From Alkaliphilus oremlandii OhILAs (GTDB taxonomy: Bacteria > Bacillota > Clostridia > Peptostreptococcales > Natronincolaceae), in the NCBI RefSeq assembly GCF_000018325.1, contig NC_009922.1, positions 62,001 through 126,000 of the forward strand: 64,000 bases of DNA. The letters run 5' to 3'. The translations under genes were made by a program, and so were the position numbers. The notes beneath the pieces were generated by a model. It was not told the DNA's origin, searched no databases, and saw only the letters and a list, made by a program, of their open reading frames with translations. Shown piece after piece: positions 11,869 to 19,739 of the stretch; positions within the stretch are counted from its first letter, which is position 1; each line of letters starts with the position of its first letter.

Positions 11869-14433
11869 ATGGATGATGGTTTTGAGCTGATGAATTGGCA
11901 GGAGGATTTTCCCATCAGAGGGTCCATCTATAGTATCGAAGGTTTTAAGGTACATTGGCACAGTGCAGTAGAAATCCTATTGGTATTACAAGGAAACGTA
12001 AGCCTTGGGGTAGGGGATCATAAATATCTCCTAAAGGAAAACGATTTGATACTAATCAATTATAATGAAATATATAGTATTACCCGGGGAAAGGAAGATA
12101 ATCTACTACTATCACTCCAGATAGATCCAGTTACATTGTCACAATATGATCCAAACTTCTCAAGGTTGGTATTTGATTGTAAATCTTTTATGTACTGCAA
12201 AGACAATCAAGAAAAATTTGATGTCGTTCGGTATTATATGGCGAAGGTCGTATGGGAATACAGTAAAAAAAAGCCAGGATATCAGCTAAGGATAGCCAGT
12301 AACATTCATCTATTAGCGGCTCACTTGGTCAATAATTTAACAAACGAAAATTTAAATCAATTAAAGAGTGAAATTAAAGATAAAGATCTTGCTAGATTAA
12401 AGAGAATATTATCCTATATCAACGAAAACATAGACAAGAAAATAAGTCTAAAGACAATTGCTAAAAATGAACATATCAGCTATTTTTATTTATCTAGATT
12501 TATCAAAGATAACCTGGGTGTTACATTTCAAGAGTATATCAATACTCTAAGGCTGGATAAAGCAGTGAACCTACTTTTAAGCAGCAATAAAACAATAACC
12601 GAAGTATCCTATGAAAGCGGATTTGCCAATATAAAGTTGTTCAATAAACTTTTTAAGGAAACCTTTGGCGCCTCTCCTCTGCAATATAAAAAGATACATA
12701 AGGAGTCCTCTGAGCAGAAGGGGTATTCTGACAGTCTTCATCACGGGCAGGTAAGCAGAGTTTGTTTAGGTGTGGAGAGAAAAACTGCTTTCAAGAAACT
12801 ATTGAGCTATCTAAAGCCTATGGACCTGCAGCCTCAACTCAGTGATAAATACAAAACAAATAGGATCAACATTTCTGTGGATGTAAGTACGATAGAGGAG
12901 CCGTTGAATCACTACTGGAAAAAGCTCACAACCTTTAGCAGCGCTTCGGAAGGTTTAAGGAGTCAATGGCAAAACCAGCTTAAAGAATTACAGCGAGAAG
13001 GCGGTTTTGAGTATATCCGAGTACATGATGTTTTTTCTGATAGAATGATGGTTTGTAATTTTACAGAGGCTGATACCATGGTGTATAATTGGTCCTCTGT
13101 AGATGAACTCTTTGACCTTTTTAAAAGCGTAAACATCAAACCCTTTATTGGGCTTGGATTTGTGCCATCTAAGCTCAACAAAATGGATCAACCTATTTTT
13201 CTCTGGCAGGACAATAGATCACCTTCCCAACCTATGGAGCTGTGGACAGAGCTAACGAGGGAATTTATAAAGCATTGCATCAATCGGTATGGCTTAAGGG
13301 AAGTAGAAACATGGTATTTTGAAGTTTGGAAGGAACCAGAGTTGCCTTATGGATTTTGGGATGGAAGAAATGAAGAAGACTTTGAGTTCTATCGGCAAAC
13401 TGCTTTGACCATTAAATCGATAGCGCCCACTTTAAAAGTGGGAGGGCCTGGAGCTACATACCATATGAATCAGCAAAGTTATTGGCTCGAAATATTTTTA
13501 ACCTATTGCAAAGACTACAGTATACCGCTGGATTTTGTTTCGTTGCATATATATCCAGAGGACTATATTGCCAATGAAAAGGAATGTGAAAATATATCAA
13601 AGATGCTACAGGAATCCAAGTCGAAGGATGCAATGAAAAAATGGATGGATCTAAAGAAAATCTACCTAGATAAGAACTATACCTTCAATGCTGTGGATTC
13701 AGCAAAGAAGACGATCTTAGATGTGTTGAATTTCAATATAGAAACACATATTACGGAATGGTCAGTCTCAACATCCTATGGAAATTTCATACAGGATACA
13801 AGCTTTTTGTCCACCTTCATCGTTAAAAATACCTTAGACTGTGTCAACAAAGTGGATGCCATAGGATATGGGGCCTTTACAGATCTTAGGGAAGAAGCAA
13901 AGGGGGGGATATCCTCTTTCCATGGTGGGCTGGGCTTAATGAATAAAGAGGGTTTAAAAAAGCCCTCCTACTTTGCTTATCATCTCTTAGATAAGTTAGG
14001 CGATGGGATCATCGAAAAGGGAGAAGAATATATCATCACGAAAAAGGATGAAAACATTCAAATATTGGCCTATAACTATGCATATTTTGATGAGATTTTT
14101 TTAAAAGGGGATCCCTCTTTATTAACGAGTAAGGAGCGATACTTAGTTTTTGAGGAAAAGTCTCCCAATGAAATCAACTTTAATCTTTCAGGGCTCAATG
14201 GGAAATATAAAATTACACGGTATCAACTGGATCGGGAAAATGGTTCTGTATTTGATGAATGGTCTAAGCTGGGGATGGTGGAAAATATGACAAAGGAAGA
14301 ACTTGAATATTTGCAGGGCAGGGCAGGACCAAAGATTACCGTTGAATATGTAGAGATTCTAGGAGATTATAAGGGGAGGATATTAACATCAGCTCATGGC
14401 ATTGAGCTGATAACCATAGATAGACAAATTTAA
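11869..14433 (+). CDS. AraC-family regulator fused to a GH39-like glycosidase domain
   Basis: An 854-residue fusion. Residues ~1-90 are a cupin-like sensor (FKVHWHSAVEILLVLQG). Residues ~170-280 hold the double helix-turn-helix of AraC regulators (YFYLSRFIKDNLGVTFQEYI, then ITEVSYESGFANIKLFNKLFKETFG). Residues ~310-800 look like a GH39 beta-xylosidase-type barrel. The expected nucleophile is E630 in THITEW. The acid/base is E489, but the Asn that normally precedes it is K488 (WKEP instead of WNEP). The barrel may therefore be a sugar-sensing module rather than an active enzyme. ATG 11869 follows AAGGAGGAG. No sugar transport or glycosidase genes are adjacent, so the target is unknown. Confidence 0.85.
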   Translation: MDDGFELMNWQEDFPIRGSIYSIEGFKVHWHSAVEILLVLQGNVSLGVGDHKYLLKENDLILINYNEIYSITRGKEDNLLLSLQIDPVTLSQYDPNFSRLVFDCKSFMYCKDNQEKFDVVRYYMAKVVWEYSKKKPGYQLRIASNIHLLAAHLVNNLTNENLNQLKSEIKDKDLARLKRILSYINENIDKKISLKTIAKNEHISYFYLSRFIKDNLGVTFQEYINTLRLDKAVNLLLSSNKTITEVSYESGFANIKLFNKLFKETFGASPLQYKKIHKESSEQKGYSDSLHHGQVSRVCLGVERKTAFKKLLSYLKPMDLQPQLSDKYKTNRINISVDVSTIEEPLNHYWKKLTTFSSASEGLRSQWQNQLKELQREGGFEYIRVHDVFSDRMMVCNFTEADTMVYNWSSVDELFDLFKSVNIKPFIGLGFVPSKLNKMDQPIFLWQDNRSPSQPMELWTELTREFIKHCINRYGLREVETWYFEVWKEPELPYGFWDGRNEEDFEFYRQTALTIKSIAPTLKVGGPGATYHMNQQSYWLEIFLTYCKDYSIPLDFVSLHIYPEDYIANEKECENISKMLQESKSKDAMKKWMDLKKIYLDKNYTFNAVDSAKKTILDVLNFNIETHITEWSVSTSYGNFIQDTSFLSTFIVKNTLDCVNKVDAIGYGAFTDLREEAKGGISSFHGGLGLMNKEGLKKPSYFAYHLLDKLGDGIIEKGEEYIITKKDENIQILAYNYAYFDEIFLKGDPSLLTSKERYLVFEEKSPNEINFNLSGLNGKYKITRYQLDRENGSVFDEWSKLGMVENMTKEELEYLQGRAGPKITVEYVEILGDYKGRILTSAHGIELITIDRQI

Positions 14434-14478
14434 AGAAGCGAAGAACCTAAATTTCTTTCATTATCATGCTTAAAACAA

Positions 14479-14520
14479 AACCCAGCAGTTCACTTTTACA
14501 AGGGAATTGCTGGGTTTTTA
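14479..14520. terminator. Bidirectional terminator between the AraC/GH39 gene and mltG
   Basis: AACCCAGCAGTTC (14479-14491) pairs with GAATTGCTGGGTT (14504-14516) with one G-T pair, with T-rich sequence after the stem on both strands. It serves the two convergent genes. Confidence 0.9.
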
Positions 14521-14528
14521 GGCATATT

Positions 14529-15548
14529 CTACTTTTTATTCCGATTTCTATACTTTTGCGCATGGACTTCGTGTTCTGCAAGCGTCTTACTAAAGATATG
14601 CTTATCTTCGGTTTCATTTAAAACGTAGAAGAGGAAGTCATGTTCTTCCGGATATAAAGCAGCATCGATGGATGCCTTACTAGGAGATGCAATAGGACCT
14701 GGTGGTAGCCCCGGTACCCTGTAAGTGTTAAAAGGCACCATCTTTTCTAACTCAGATTTATAGATATCGGATTTGTGCTCTCTTCCTTTTCCTGTATAAT
14801 AGATGACGGATGCATCAATTTGGAGCAACATATTTTTTTCTAATCTGTTGTGAATAACGCCGCTAATCATAGGTCTTTCTTCATCATTGACCGCTTCCCT
14901 CTCTATTAAAGAAGCGATGGTAAGTACTTGGTGTATAGAGAGGTCCAGTTCCTTTGCCCTGCTCTTATATTCCTCTGTGAAAATATTTTTTATTGGTTCT
15001 GCTAAGGTTCGAACAATATCGTCTACAGACTGTCTCTCTGTGAAGTAATAGGTTTCTGGATATAAGTACCCCTCTAAACTAAAGAAAAGGTCCTTCGTAG
15101 GAAAATCATAGCCTTCCTTTTCAAAATATCGCTGTGTAGCATCAATAAAGTCCTCTGTAGTACCAAAGCCCAGATCGGATACTCTCTGTGCAATCTGATA
15201 AAGCGTAAAACCCTCCGGTATTGTTAATACCATTTGCTCGTCTGGAATTCCCTTCTCTAAGAGCGCAAAAATATTTTCCAATGTGATATTGGAAGGGATA
15301 GTATAAGTCCCCGGTTTAATTTTGCGGTCGACGCCAGCATCCTTTGCTTTATATTTAAACCAAGCTTTATTTTTGATGACGCCCTTTTCGTACAATTCAT
15401 TAGACACATGATTGAGAGAAGCCCCTTTTGGAACCGTGACTTCTACTACGTCTTGATTACTTGATACGGAAAGATACGGGGGGACAAATATTGCGGAAGC
15501 GGCTGCTAAAATTCCAACCAATATGAGCATGTAAAATAGCTTTTTCAT
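14529..15548 (-). CDS. mltG: Endolytic murein transglycosylase MltG
   Basis: A 339-residue YceG/MltG protein that cleaves nascent peptidoglycan strands at the outer face of the membrane. One N-terminal membrane segment (residues ~3-22) is followed by a LysM-like subdomain (VPKGASLNHVSNELYEKGVI) and the YceG catalytic domain. The catalytic glutamate lies in ASLIEREA, and the family signatures YLYPETYYF, QIDASVIYYTG and NTYRVPGLPPGPI are all present. I use ATG 15548 (MKKLFYM), because TTGGAGGATT lies just before it. The longer reading frame from 15569 would place that ribosome site inside the coding region. It is monocistronic on this evidence. Confidence 0.94.
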   Translation of the reverse strand: MKKLFYMLILVGILAAASAIFVPPYLSVSSNQDVVEVTVPKGASLNHVSNELYEKGVIKNKAWFKYKAKDAGVDRKIKPGTYTIPSNITLENIFALLEKGIPDEQMVLTIPEGFTLYQIAQRVSDLGFGTTEDFIDATQRYFEKEGYDFPTKDLFFSLEGYLYPETYYFTERQSVDDIVRTLAEPIKNIFTEEYKSRAKELDLSIHQVLTIASLIEREAVNDEERPMISGVIHNRLEKNMLLQIDASVIYYTGKGREHKSDIYKSELEKMVPFNTYRVPGLPPGPIASPSKASIDAALYPEEHDFLFYVLNETEDKHIFSKTLAEHEVHAQKYRNRNKK

Positions 15549-15719
15549 TTTAATCCTCCAAGGTTTCAAATAAAATATTATATACTATTTTATCACTTTA
15601 TCTATAAAATTGCATTAAAAAATAAGAATTTGGAAAGTATGAAGGTAATAGATAAAATTCATGTGGAGCGATGATAAATAATAATTATTGAGAATTAGAG
15701 GCTATATATTCCAGAAATA

Positions 15720-15728
15720 TGATATAAT
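15720..15728 (+). promoter_or_regulatory. Extended -10 promoter for the acyltransferase gene
   Basis: TGATATAAT (15720-15728) is an extended -10 element about 90 bp before the start codon. No good -35 is visible, as is common with extended -10 promoters. An A/T palindrome-like stretch (AATAATTATTGAGAA, from 15679) lies 40 bp upstream and is only loosely like a Fur/PerR box. Confidence 0.5.
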
Positions 15729-15816
15729 GATCAGATATGTTTTGAATTAATTAGATTTTAAACGAATAGGGATCATAGGCTTTAAGTTTTCCTATGGTAG
15801 CAAGGAGGAAACAGAT

Positions 15817-16884
15817 ATGGTTAAGAGAGAGCGAATAGATGAAACAACCATTATGCGAGGAATATCCTGCTTAGCAGTCATTATGGTTCATATTACTGCG
15901 AATCCTGTCAGTATGCTCAATGCAGGCAGTCCGAGCAGCATCCTATTTACACTCTTGAATAGAGGATCAAAGTTTACAACGCCAACCTTTTTATTTCTTA
16001 GTGGATTAACCTTGTTTTATAGTTATGAAGCTCGTGATTTTTCTTATGGAAAGTTTCTTAAAAGAAGATTTGAATCTACTTTGATTCCTTATTTCATTTG
16101 GAGTACGGTGTATTTTATGTACTTCTACTTCAAAGGAATCTATATCTTATCCCCTAAGTTTATTGCTGAAAACTTCCTCTTAGGGAAAACGAGTTACCAT
16201 CTGTACTTTGTAGTAACAATCACACAATTTTATATACTATTTGGCGGGTTTCTATATATTTATAGAAAATATAATAGTCATTTAATATTGGGCAGTACAC
16301 TCATAATAAATGTATTATTCCTAAAATATGGAGCACCTTCAATGGTATATGCCGATCGGTTCTTTATCAATTATATATTTTTCTTTTCTCTAGGGTGCTA
16401 TGTTGCAAGAAATTTATCCAAGGTGAAAGGTTTTATTGTAAAGTATAAGTATGGGATTGTTGGTGGATATATGGGAATGGTGCTCTACGACAGTTATTTA
16501 TTCTACCAATACTATATTTTACAGCAACCAGTGAGCGTTTTTTGGGTTTCTGTATCTTGGCTTGTGTTTTCTACTGTTTCTATTTTTGCACTGATGTACG
16601 TAGGGGATACGATTTTAAACAAGGGTGAAAAAATGCAGCGAATATTTAAAACAATCAGCAAAAGCTCCTATTACGTTTATTTGATGCACCCATTGTTTCT
16701 GAATATATCGGATACGTGGCTCATAGAAAAAGGCATTTATTCCATAACAAAGCGCAGTCTTTTAAATATGTTTATTGTATATACGATTTCCTTGTGCTTA
16801 AGTATCGGCTATACAAATCTAAAAGCATACTTGAAAAATACGAAAAATAAAACCAATCAAAAAGCTCCCATAAAGCAAGCCTGA
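15817..16884 (+). CDS. Acyltransferase 3 family membrane protein
   Basis: A 355-residue polytopic protein of the acyltransferase-3 family, which moves acyl groups to surface polysaccharides or other acceptors at the membrane. About ten membrane segments are visible. The N-terminal RGISCLAVIMVHIT contains the conserved His-type motif of the family, followed by PTFLFLSGLTLFY and the R-rich cytoplasmic loop GKFLKRRFESTLIPYF. Near the C-terminus is SSYYVYLMHPLF. ATG 15817 follows AAGGAGGAAACAGAT. No polysaccharide cluster is adjacent, so the acceptor cannot be guessed. A weak terminator-like hairpin (GCAAGCC/GGTTGC within CTCC/GGAG plus a T-run) overlaps the stop at ~16866-16912. Confidence 0.85.
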   Translation: MVKRERIDETTIMRGISCLAVIMVHITANPVSMLNAGSPSSILFTLLNRGSKFTTPTFLFLSGLTLFYSYEARDFSYGKFLKRRFESTLIPYFIWSTVYFMYFYFKGIYILSPKFIAENFLLGKTSYHLYFVVTITQFYILFGGFLYIYRKYNSHLILGSTLIINVLFLKYGAPSMVYADRFFINYIFFFSLGCYVARNLSKVKGFIVKYKYGIVGGYMGMVLYDSYLFYQYYILQQPVSVFWVSVSWLVFSTVSIFALMYVGDTILNKGEKMQRIFKTISKSSYYVYLMHPLFLNISDTWLIEKGIYSITKRSLLNMFIVYTISLCLSIGYTNLKAYLKNTKNKTNQKAPIKQA

Positions 16885-16948
16885 AGGTTGCAAAAGGAGT
16901 TTTTTTTGTTTATAAGTAAATAAATCGTACTTTAATAGGATCGATTAT

Positions 16949-16957
16949 TTTCGACAC
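16949..16957 (-). promoter_or_regulatory. Candidate Spo0A box
   Basis: The minus strand reads TGTGTCGAA, one mismatch from the Spo0A-box consensus with an intact TGTCGAA core. It lies 150 bp before the small membrane-protein gene at 17107. Suggestive only. Confidence 0.25.
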
Positions 16958-17071
16958 AGAATCAAAGTCAATGATATTTGCACTCTTTTTTCGAAAGAAA
17001 GTTTATTGTTTCAACAAATGAGACATATTTCCTAGGAAATATTGCAGGATTTTGGAAACCAATGTAGAAAT

Positions 17072-17099
17072 ACTCCTTAGTAAACACCAATTGAGGAGT
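17072..17099 (+). promoter_or_regulatory. Hairpin that can sequester the ribosome site of the small membrane protein
   Basis: ACTCCT (17072-17077) is complementary to AGGAGT (17094-17099), which is the Shine-Dalgarno sequence for ATG 17107. If this hairpin forms, the mRNA would be poorly translated. This points to a possible RNA-level or temperature-dependent control; the stem is only six pairs. Confidence 0.4.
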
Positions 17100-17106
17100 G
17101 GTAATT

Positions 17107-17307
17107 ATGTTTCAAATATTTACGGGAATAGCGCTTTTAGGATTAATTTTAATACCGATTCTGATACTGATTTTAGCTTTTTGCCAAAATTTAAGTGAAC
17201 ACATCAATGTAAAACCAAAGCAGCAAATTCCTACACAAGTGAGAACAAAAACAAATTACAGAACTACCAATAAAGTATCTGAAAGTAATTTAAGAATTGT
17301 AAAATAG
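17107..17307 (+). CDS. Small single-pass membrane protein, unknown function
   Basis: A 66-residue protein with one strongly hydrophobic N-terminal helix (residues ~3-27, rich in I and L) and a short basic, polar tail with several Thr and Lys. I do not recognise a family. ATG 17107 is chosen because GAGGAG lies 8 nt upstream and overlaps the in-frame GTG at 17098. The ribosome site can pair with 17072-17077. A terminator follows. The gene lies among sporulation-related genes, but nothing in the sequence itself links it to sporulation. Confidence 0.65.
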   Translation: MFQIFTGIALLGLILIPILILILAFCQNLSEHINVKPKQQIPTQVRTKTNYRTTNKVSESNLRIVK

Positions 17308-17345
17308 TCTATCTGCCCCGACACGGCGATACAGGCTATTTTTTT
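17299..17345 (+). terminator. Terminator after the small membrane-protein gene
   Basis: AATAGTCT pairs with AGGCTATT around an inner GCCCCGACACGGC hairpin, then seven T. Confidence 0.75.
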
Positions 17346-17346
17346 A

Positions 17347-17399
17347 TGACCTAACTCAATTTATGGGACCGAAAAGAGTAATAAATTGATGGTAGGTCA
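17347..17399. repeat. 53-bp interrupted palindrome, possibly a decayed copy of the dispersed repeat
   Basis: TGACCTA (17347-17353) and CAATTTAT (17357-17364) are complementary to TAGGTCA (17393-17399) and ATAAATTG (17381-17388), giving 15 paired bases in two blocks. The right part and the following AGAGCGAAC (17402-17410) resemble the inverted repeat copy at 42706-42783 (ATAAATT..GAGGTAGAGCGAAC). It lies between the terminator at 17299-17345 and the 3' end of the convergent gin gene. Confidence 0.5.
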
Positions 17400-17439
17400 A
17401 CAGAGCGAACACCAAATTTACCCGACTGCCAAACATGCA

Positions 17440-17628
17440 CTAATGGGATGGAAAGAGTGCACCCTTCCAAATGGATTTAAGATTTTTTTTAATTATTTCA
17501 TATCGAAGCTCATTAGAGCCAGCGTGCGTTATTTCTAATTCACAACTTCTACATATGTATTGGTTCAGTAATATAATTCCTTCATCATCTATCTTGTTGC
17601 AAAAACAACAGCTTAAGCCCTCTTCCAT
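17440..17628 (-). CDS. Gin-like inhibitor of sigma-G (CsfB family)
   Basis: A 62-residue zinc-finger protein that matches the Gin/CsfB pattern: CCFC (C7/C10) and ICRSC (C26/C29) separated by a hydrophobic DEGIILLNQY segment, then a Y/I/L-rich C-terminal helix. In Bacillus, Gin binds sigma-G and prevents its untimely activity in the forespore. The Bacillus gene lies just upstream of the yaaO-tmk-yaaQ-yaaR-holB-yaaT cluster. Here the same cluster begins 640 bp away, which supports the call, but this gene points the other way. The start is ATG 17628 after GGTGA; a TTG lies one codon upstream. Expected in the sporulation programme. Confidence 0.8.
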   Translation of the reverse strand: MEEGLSCCFCNKIDDEGIILLNQYICRSCELEITHAGSNELRYEIIKKNLKSIWKGALFPSH

Positions 17629-17797
17629 CAAAATTCACCAGCCCTTACCTTTATTTTGAGTACCGATTTCGGCACTTAGAATTCAAAACCGAAATTTGAA
17701 TCCTATTGTTATTTTTGCCTATATTTATTATGTTATTCAGTATTCCTGTACATTGTTCTGATAAAAAATTAATAGAAGTAGGAAGTTTACATAGACA

Positions 17798-17818
17798 AGG
17801 AAAGGCTGCCTTTCCTTT
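17798..17818. terminator. GC-rich hairpin downstream of the 49-residue ORF
   Basis: AAGGAAAG and CTTTCCTT form a perfect 8-bp stem with a GCTGC loop. It lies 50 bp beyond the stop of the minus-strand ORF at 17867-18016. The T-tract is weak, so termination is likely rather than certain. Confidence 0.45.
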
Positions 17819-17866
17819 TAAATAACATGAAAAAGCAGCCAATGAGAACTTATAATTTTTAAATTT

Positions 17867-18016
17867 TTATTTATTCGTATTTAAAGCCATTTTTTTTCTT
17901 TCATCTTTTATTTGTTCAATAGGGACGGAAAGCATTTGAGAAATTTCTAGATCTGACTTTTTGCTGCCATAAGCCAATAAAAATTCTTTTAAATTCGTAA
18001 TCCTTTTATGGGCCAT
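17867..18016 (-). CDS. Small 49-residue protein, unknown function
   Basis: A short ORF starting ATG 18016, preceded by AAGGATGGTG at good spacing, and ending at 17867. The protein begins MAHKRITNLKEFLLAYG and is rich in Lys, Glu and Leu. It reads as two amphipathic helices, and the segment SDLEISQMLSVPIEQIK has the spacing of a helix-turn-helix. I recognise no family. It lies between gin and the yaaO cluster on the same strand as gin, so a sporulation or spore-associated role is possible. The strong ribosome site and the coding-like composition are the reasons to call it; no homologue could be checked. Confidence 0.6.
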   Translation of the reverse strand: MAHKRITNLKEFLLAYGSKKSDLEISQMLSVPIEQIKDERKKMALNTNK

Positions 18017-18055
18017 TTATCAACACCATCCTTATCTAATGAACTCTATATTATT

Positions 18056-18134
18056 AAAATAAAATTTGTTCGCTCAAGCTCACAAACTTTAAGTCGCACT
18101 TAATTCTAAATAAATCATTAGAATTTAAATGCTC
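18056..18134 (+). repeat. Single copy of the 79-bp dispersed repeat
   Basis: Exactly 79 bp and alignable end to end with the tandem units at 8687-8923: AAAATAAAATTTGTTCGCTC at the left, GTCGCACTTAA in the middle and ATGCTC at the right. Its second hairpin is AATTCTAA/TTAGAATT where the other copies have AACTTAAA/TTTAAGTT, so both arms have changed together. It fills part of the gap before yaaO. Confidence 0.88.
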
Positions 18135-18270
18135 AAAGCTAATAAGATGAAACCAGACATTGTCTGTACCTATAGTATTTCTAAAAAACAAATATTTTAT
18201 ACCATAAAGGTAAAAAAATTTTTTTCTAGAATATATATAAACCATCAACTATAGCACTAGGAACGAAAGG

Positions 18271-19719
18271 ATGAAGGCAATGCAAGATTTACCAGTTATT
18301 AATAGATTGTTAGACTTAAATAATGAAAATATCGTATCCTTCCATGTGCCGGGGCACAAAAATGGAAGGCTATATGAGCGATTTCAATATAAAAACTTTA
18401 TTGACGTTTTACATCAGCTAGATACCACTGAAATTTTAGGCACAGATAATCTACATCATCCTGAAGATGTTATAAAAGAAAGTCAGGAACGGGCAAGTAA
18501 GGTTTTCGGAAGTGAAGAAACTTTCTTTTTAGTCAATGGAAGCACTTCTGGTATCTATAGTATGATAATGGCAGCCACATCCCCAGGAGATAAAATACTG
18601 ATCGATCGGAACTGCCACCAGTCTGTGATCAATGCCATGATACTGGGTGATCTAGTACCCATCTATATCTATCCAAGAATAGAGGAGGGGCAGGGAATTT
18701 CCATCGGTATGCCGGAAGAGGAGATCGAAAGGCAGCTTATAGCCCATAAAGAGATCAAGGCGGTGATCCTGACCTACCCTACTTATTATGGTATTGCATG
18801 GGATTTAAAAAAAATAGGGGAAATTGTGCATAAATATGATAAAATACTATTAATAGATGAAGCCCATGGTGCCCATTTTGGGTTGAGTGTTCATCTGCCA
18901 CCTACAGCTTTAAGCTGTGGTGCAGACTGTGTGGTGCAAAGCACCCATAAAACCCTACCTTCATTTACACAAAGTTCAATGCTCCATATTCAAGGCAATC
19001 GAGTCCAACGAGAAAAATTAAAGTCTATGCTGAAAATTCACCAAAGCAGTAGTCCATCCTATCTATTACTTTCATCCTTAGACTTTGCAGTGATGCTCTA
19101 TAAAGAACAGGGTGAAGCTTTAATGGAGGAACTGCTGAGAAATATTGAAGGGTTTAAAGCGGATATTGGAACCTGTAGCAGGATAAAAGTTATGGGAGAA
19201 GAAGTCGTAGGAGAAAATAAAGCATTTGCACTGGATCCTACGAGACTATGGATTGCCGTAGAGGGTGTGAAGGGATATGATTTGGACGCCATTCTTAGAA
19301 AGCGGTTTCGCATACAGATGGAACTTTCCAATGAATATGGCGTACTGGCCGTAACGACCATGGGGAATAACAAAGCGGATTTTGATCAATTGCAGCGAGC
19401 CTTACAGATCATAAGCAGCGAGTATATGGATCGCTGTATAGAAGAAATAGACGTGCAAAGATATAGAGCACCGAAGCAAGTTCTTACGCCGAGAGCGGCA
19501 TTCTATGGAAAGAAAAAGAGAATTCTACTGAAAGAAAGCATCGGTGAAATCAGTGGAGAATATATCATACCCTACCCACCAGGTATTCCGCTGGTCATAC
19601 CTGGCGAGGAAATTAATGAAGAGGTTTTAAATGTCTTGGATCAGATGATCAAAGGAAAAAAAGAGATTTTAGGACTTAGAGATGGGGCCTATCAATGGAT
19701 AGACGTAATACTACGATGA
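18271..19719 (+). CDS. Orn/Lys/Arg decarboxylase-family PLP enzyme (YaaO type)
   Basis: A 482-residue fold-type I PLP enzyme of the Orn/Lys/Arg decarboxylase family. Visible signatures are FHVPGHKNG near the N-terminus, LVNGSTSGIYSMIMA, the PLP-Asp region LLIDEAHGAHFG, and the Schiff-base lysine K227 in STHKTLPSFTQSS. The C-terminal domain ends with YPPGIPLVIPGE. The length fits the short Firmicute arginine/lysine decarboxylases (SpeA/YaaO). The substrate cannot be decided from sequence. ATG 18271 and ATG 18280 both have possible ribosome sites. It is the first gene of the conserved yaaO-tmk-yaaQ-holB-yaaT cluster and lies 20 bp from tmk. Confidence 0.88.
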   Translation: MKAMQDLPVINRLLDLNNENIVSFHVPGHKNGRLYERFQYKNFIDVLHQLDTTEILGTDNLHHPEDVIKESQERASKVFGSEETFFLVNGSTSGIYSMIMAATSPGDKILIDRNCHQSVINAMILGDLVPIYIYPRIEEGQGISIGMPEEEIERQLIAHKEIKAVILTYPTYYGIAWDLKKIGEIVHKYDKILLIDEAHGAHFGLSVHLPPTALSCGADCVVQSTHKTLPSFTQSSMLHIQGNRVQREKLKSMLKIHQSSSPSYLLLSSLDFAVMLYKEQGEALMEELLRNIEGFKADIGTCSRIKVMGEEVVGENKAFALDPTRLWIAVEGVKGYDLDAILRKRFRIQMELSNEYGVLAVTTMGNNKADFDQLQRALQIISSEYMDRCIEEIDVQRYRAPKQVLTPRAAFYGKKKRILLKESIGEISGEYIIPYPPGIPLVIPGEEINEEVLNVLDQMIKGKKEILGLRDGAYQWIDVILR

Positions 19720-19739
19720 AATATTAATGAGGTGATTGT

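Noticed and set aside
15679..15694. Fur/PerR box upstream of the acyltransferase
   Set aside because: The A/T palindrome matches the consensus only loosely, and such sequences are frequent in AT-rich DNA. No iron or peroxide genes are nearby.
17651..17842. 63-codon minus-strand frame between gin and the 49-residue ORF
   Set aside because: No good ribosome site, an odd composition with scattered Cys and Asn, and a terminator-like hairpin (17798-17818) inside it.
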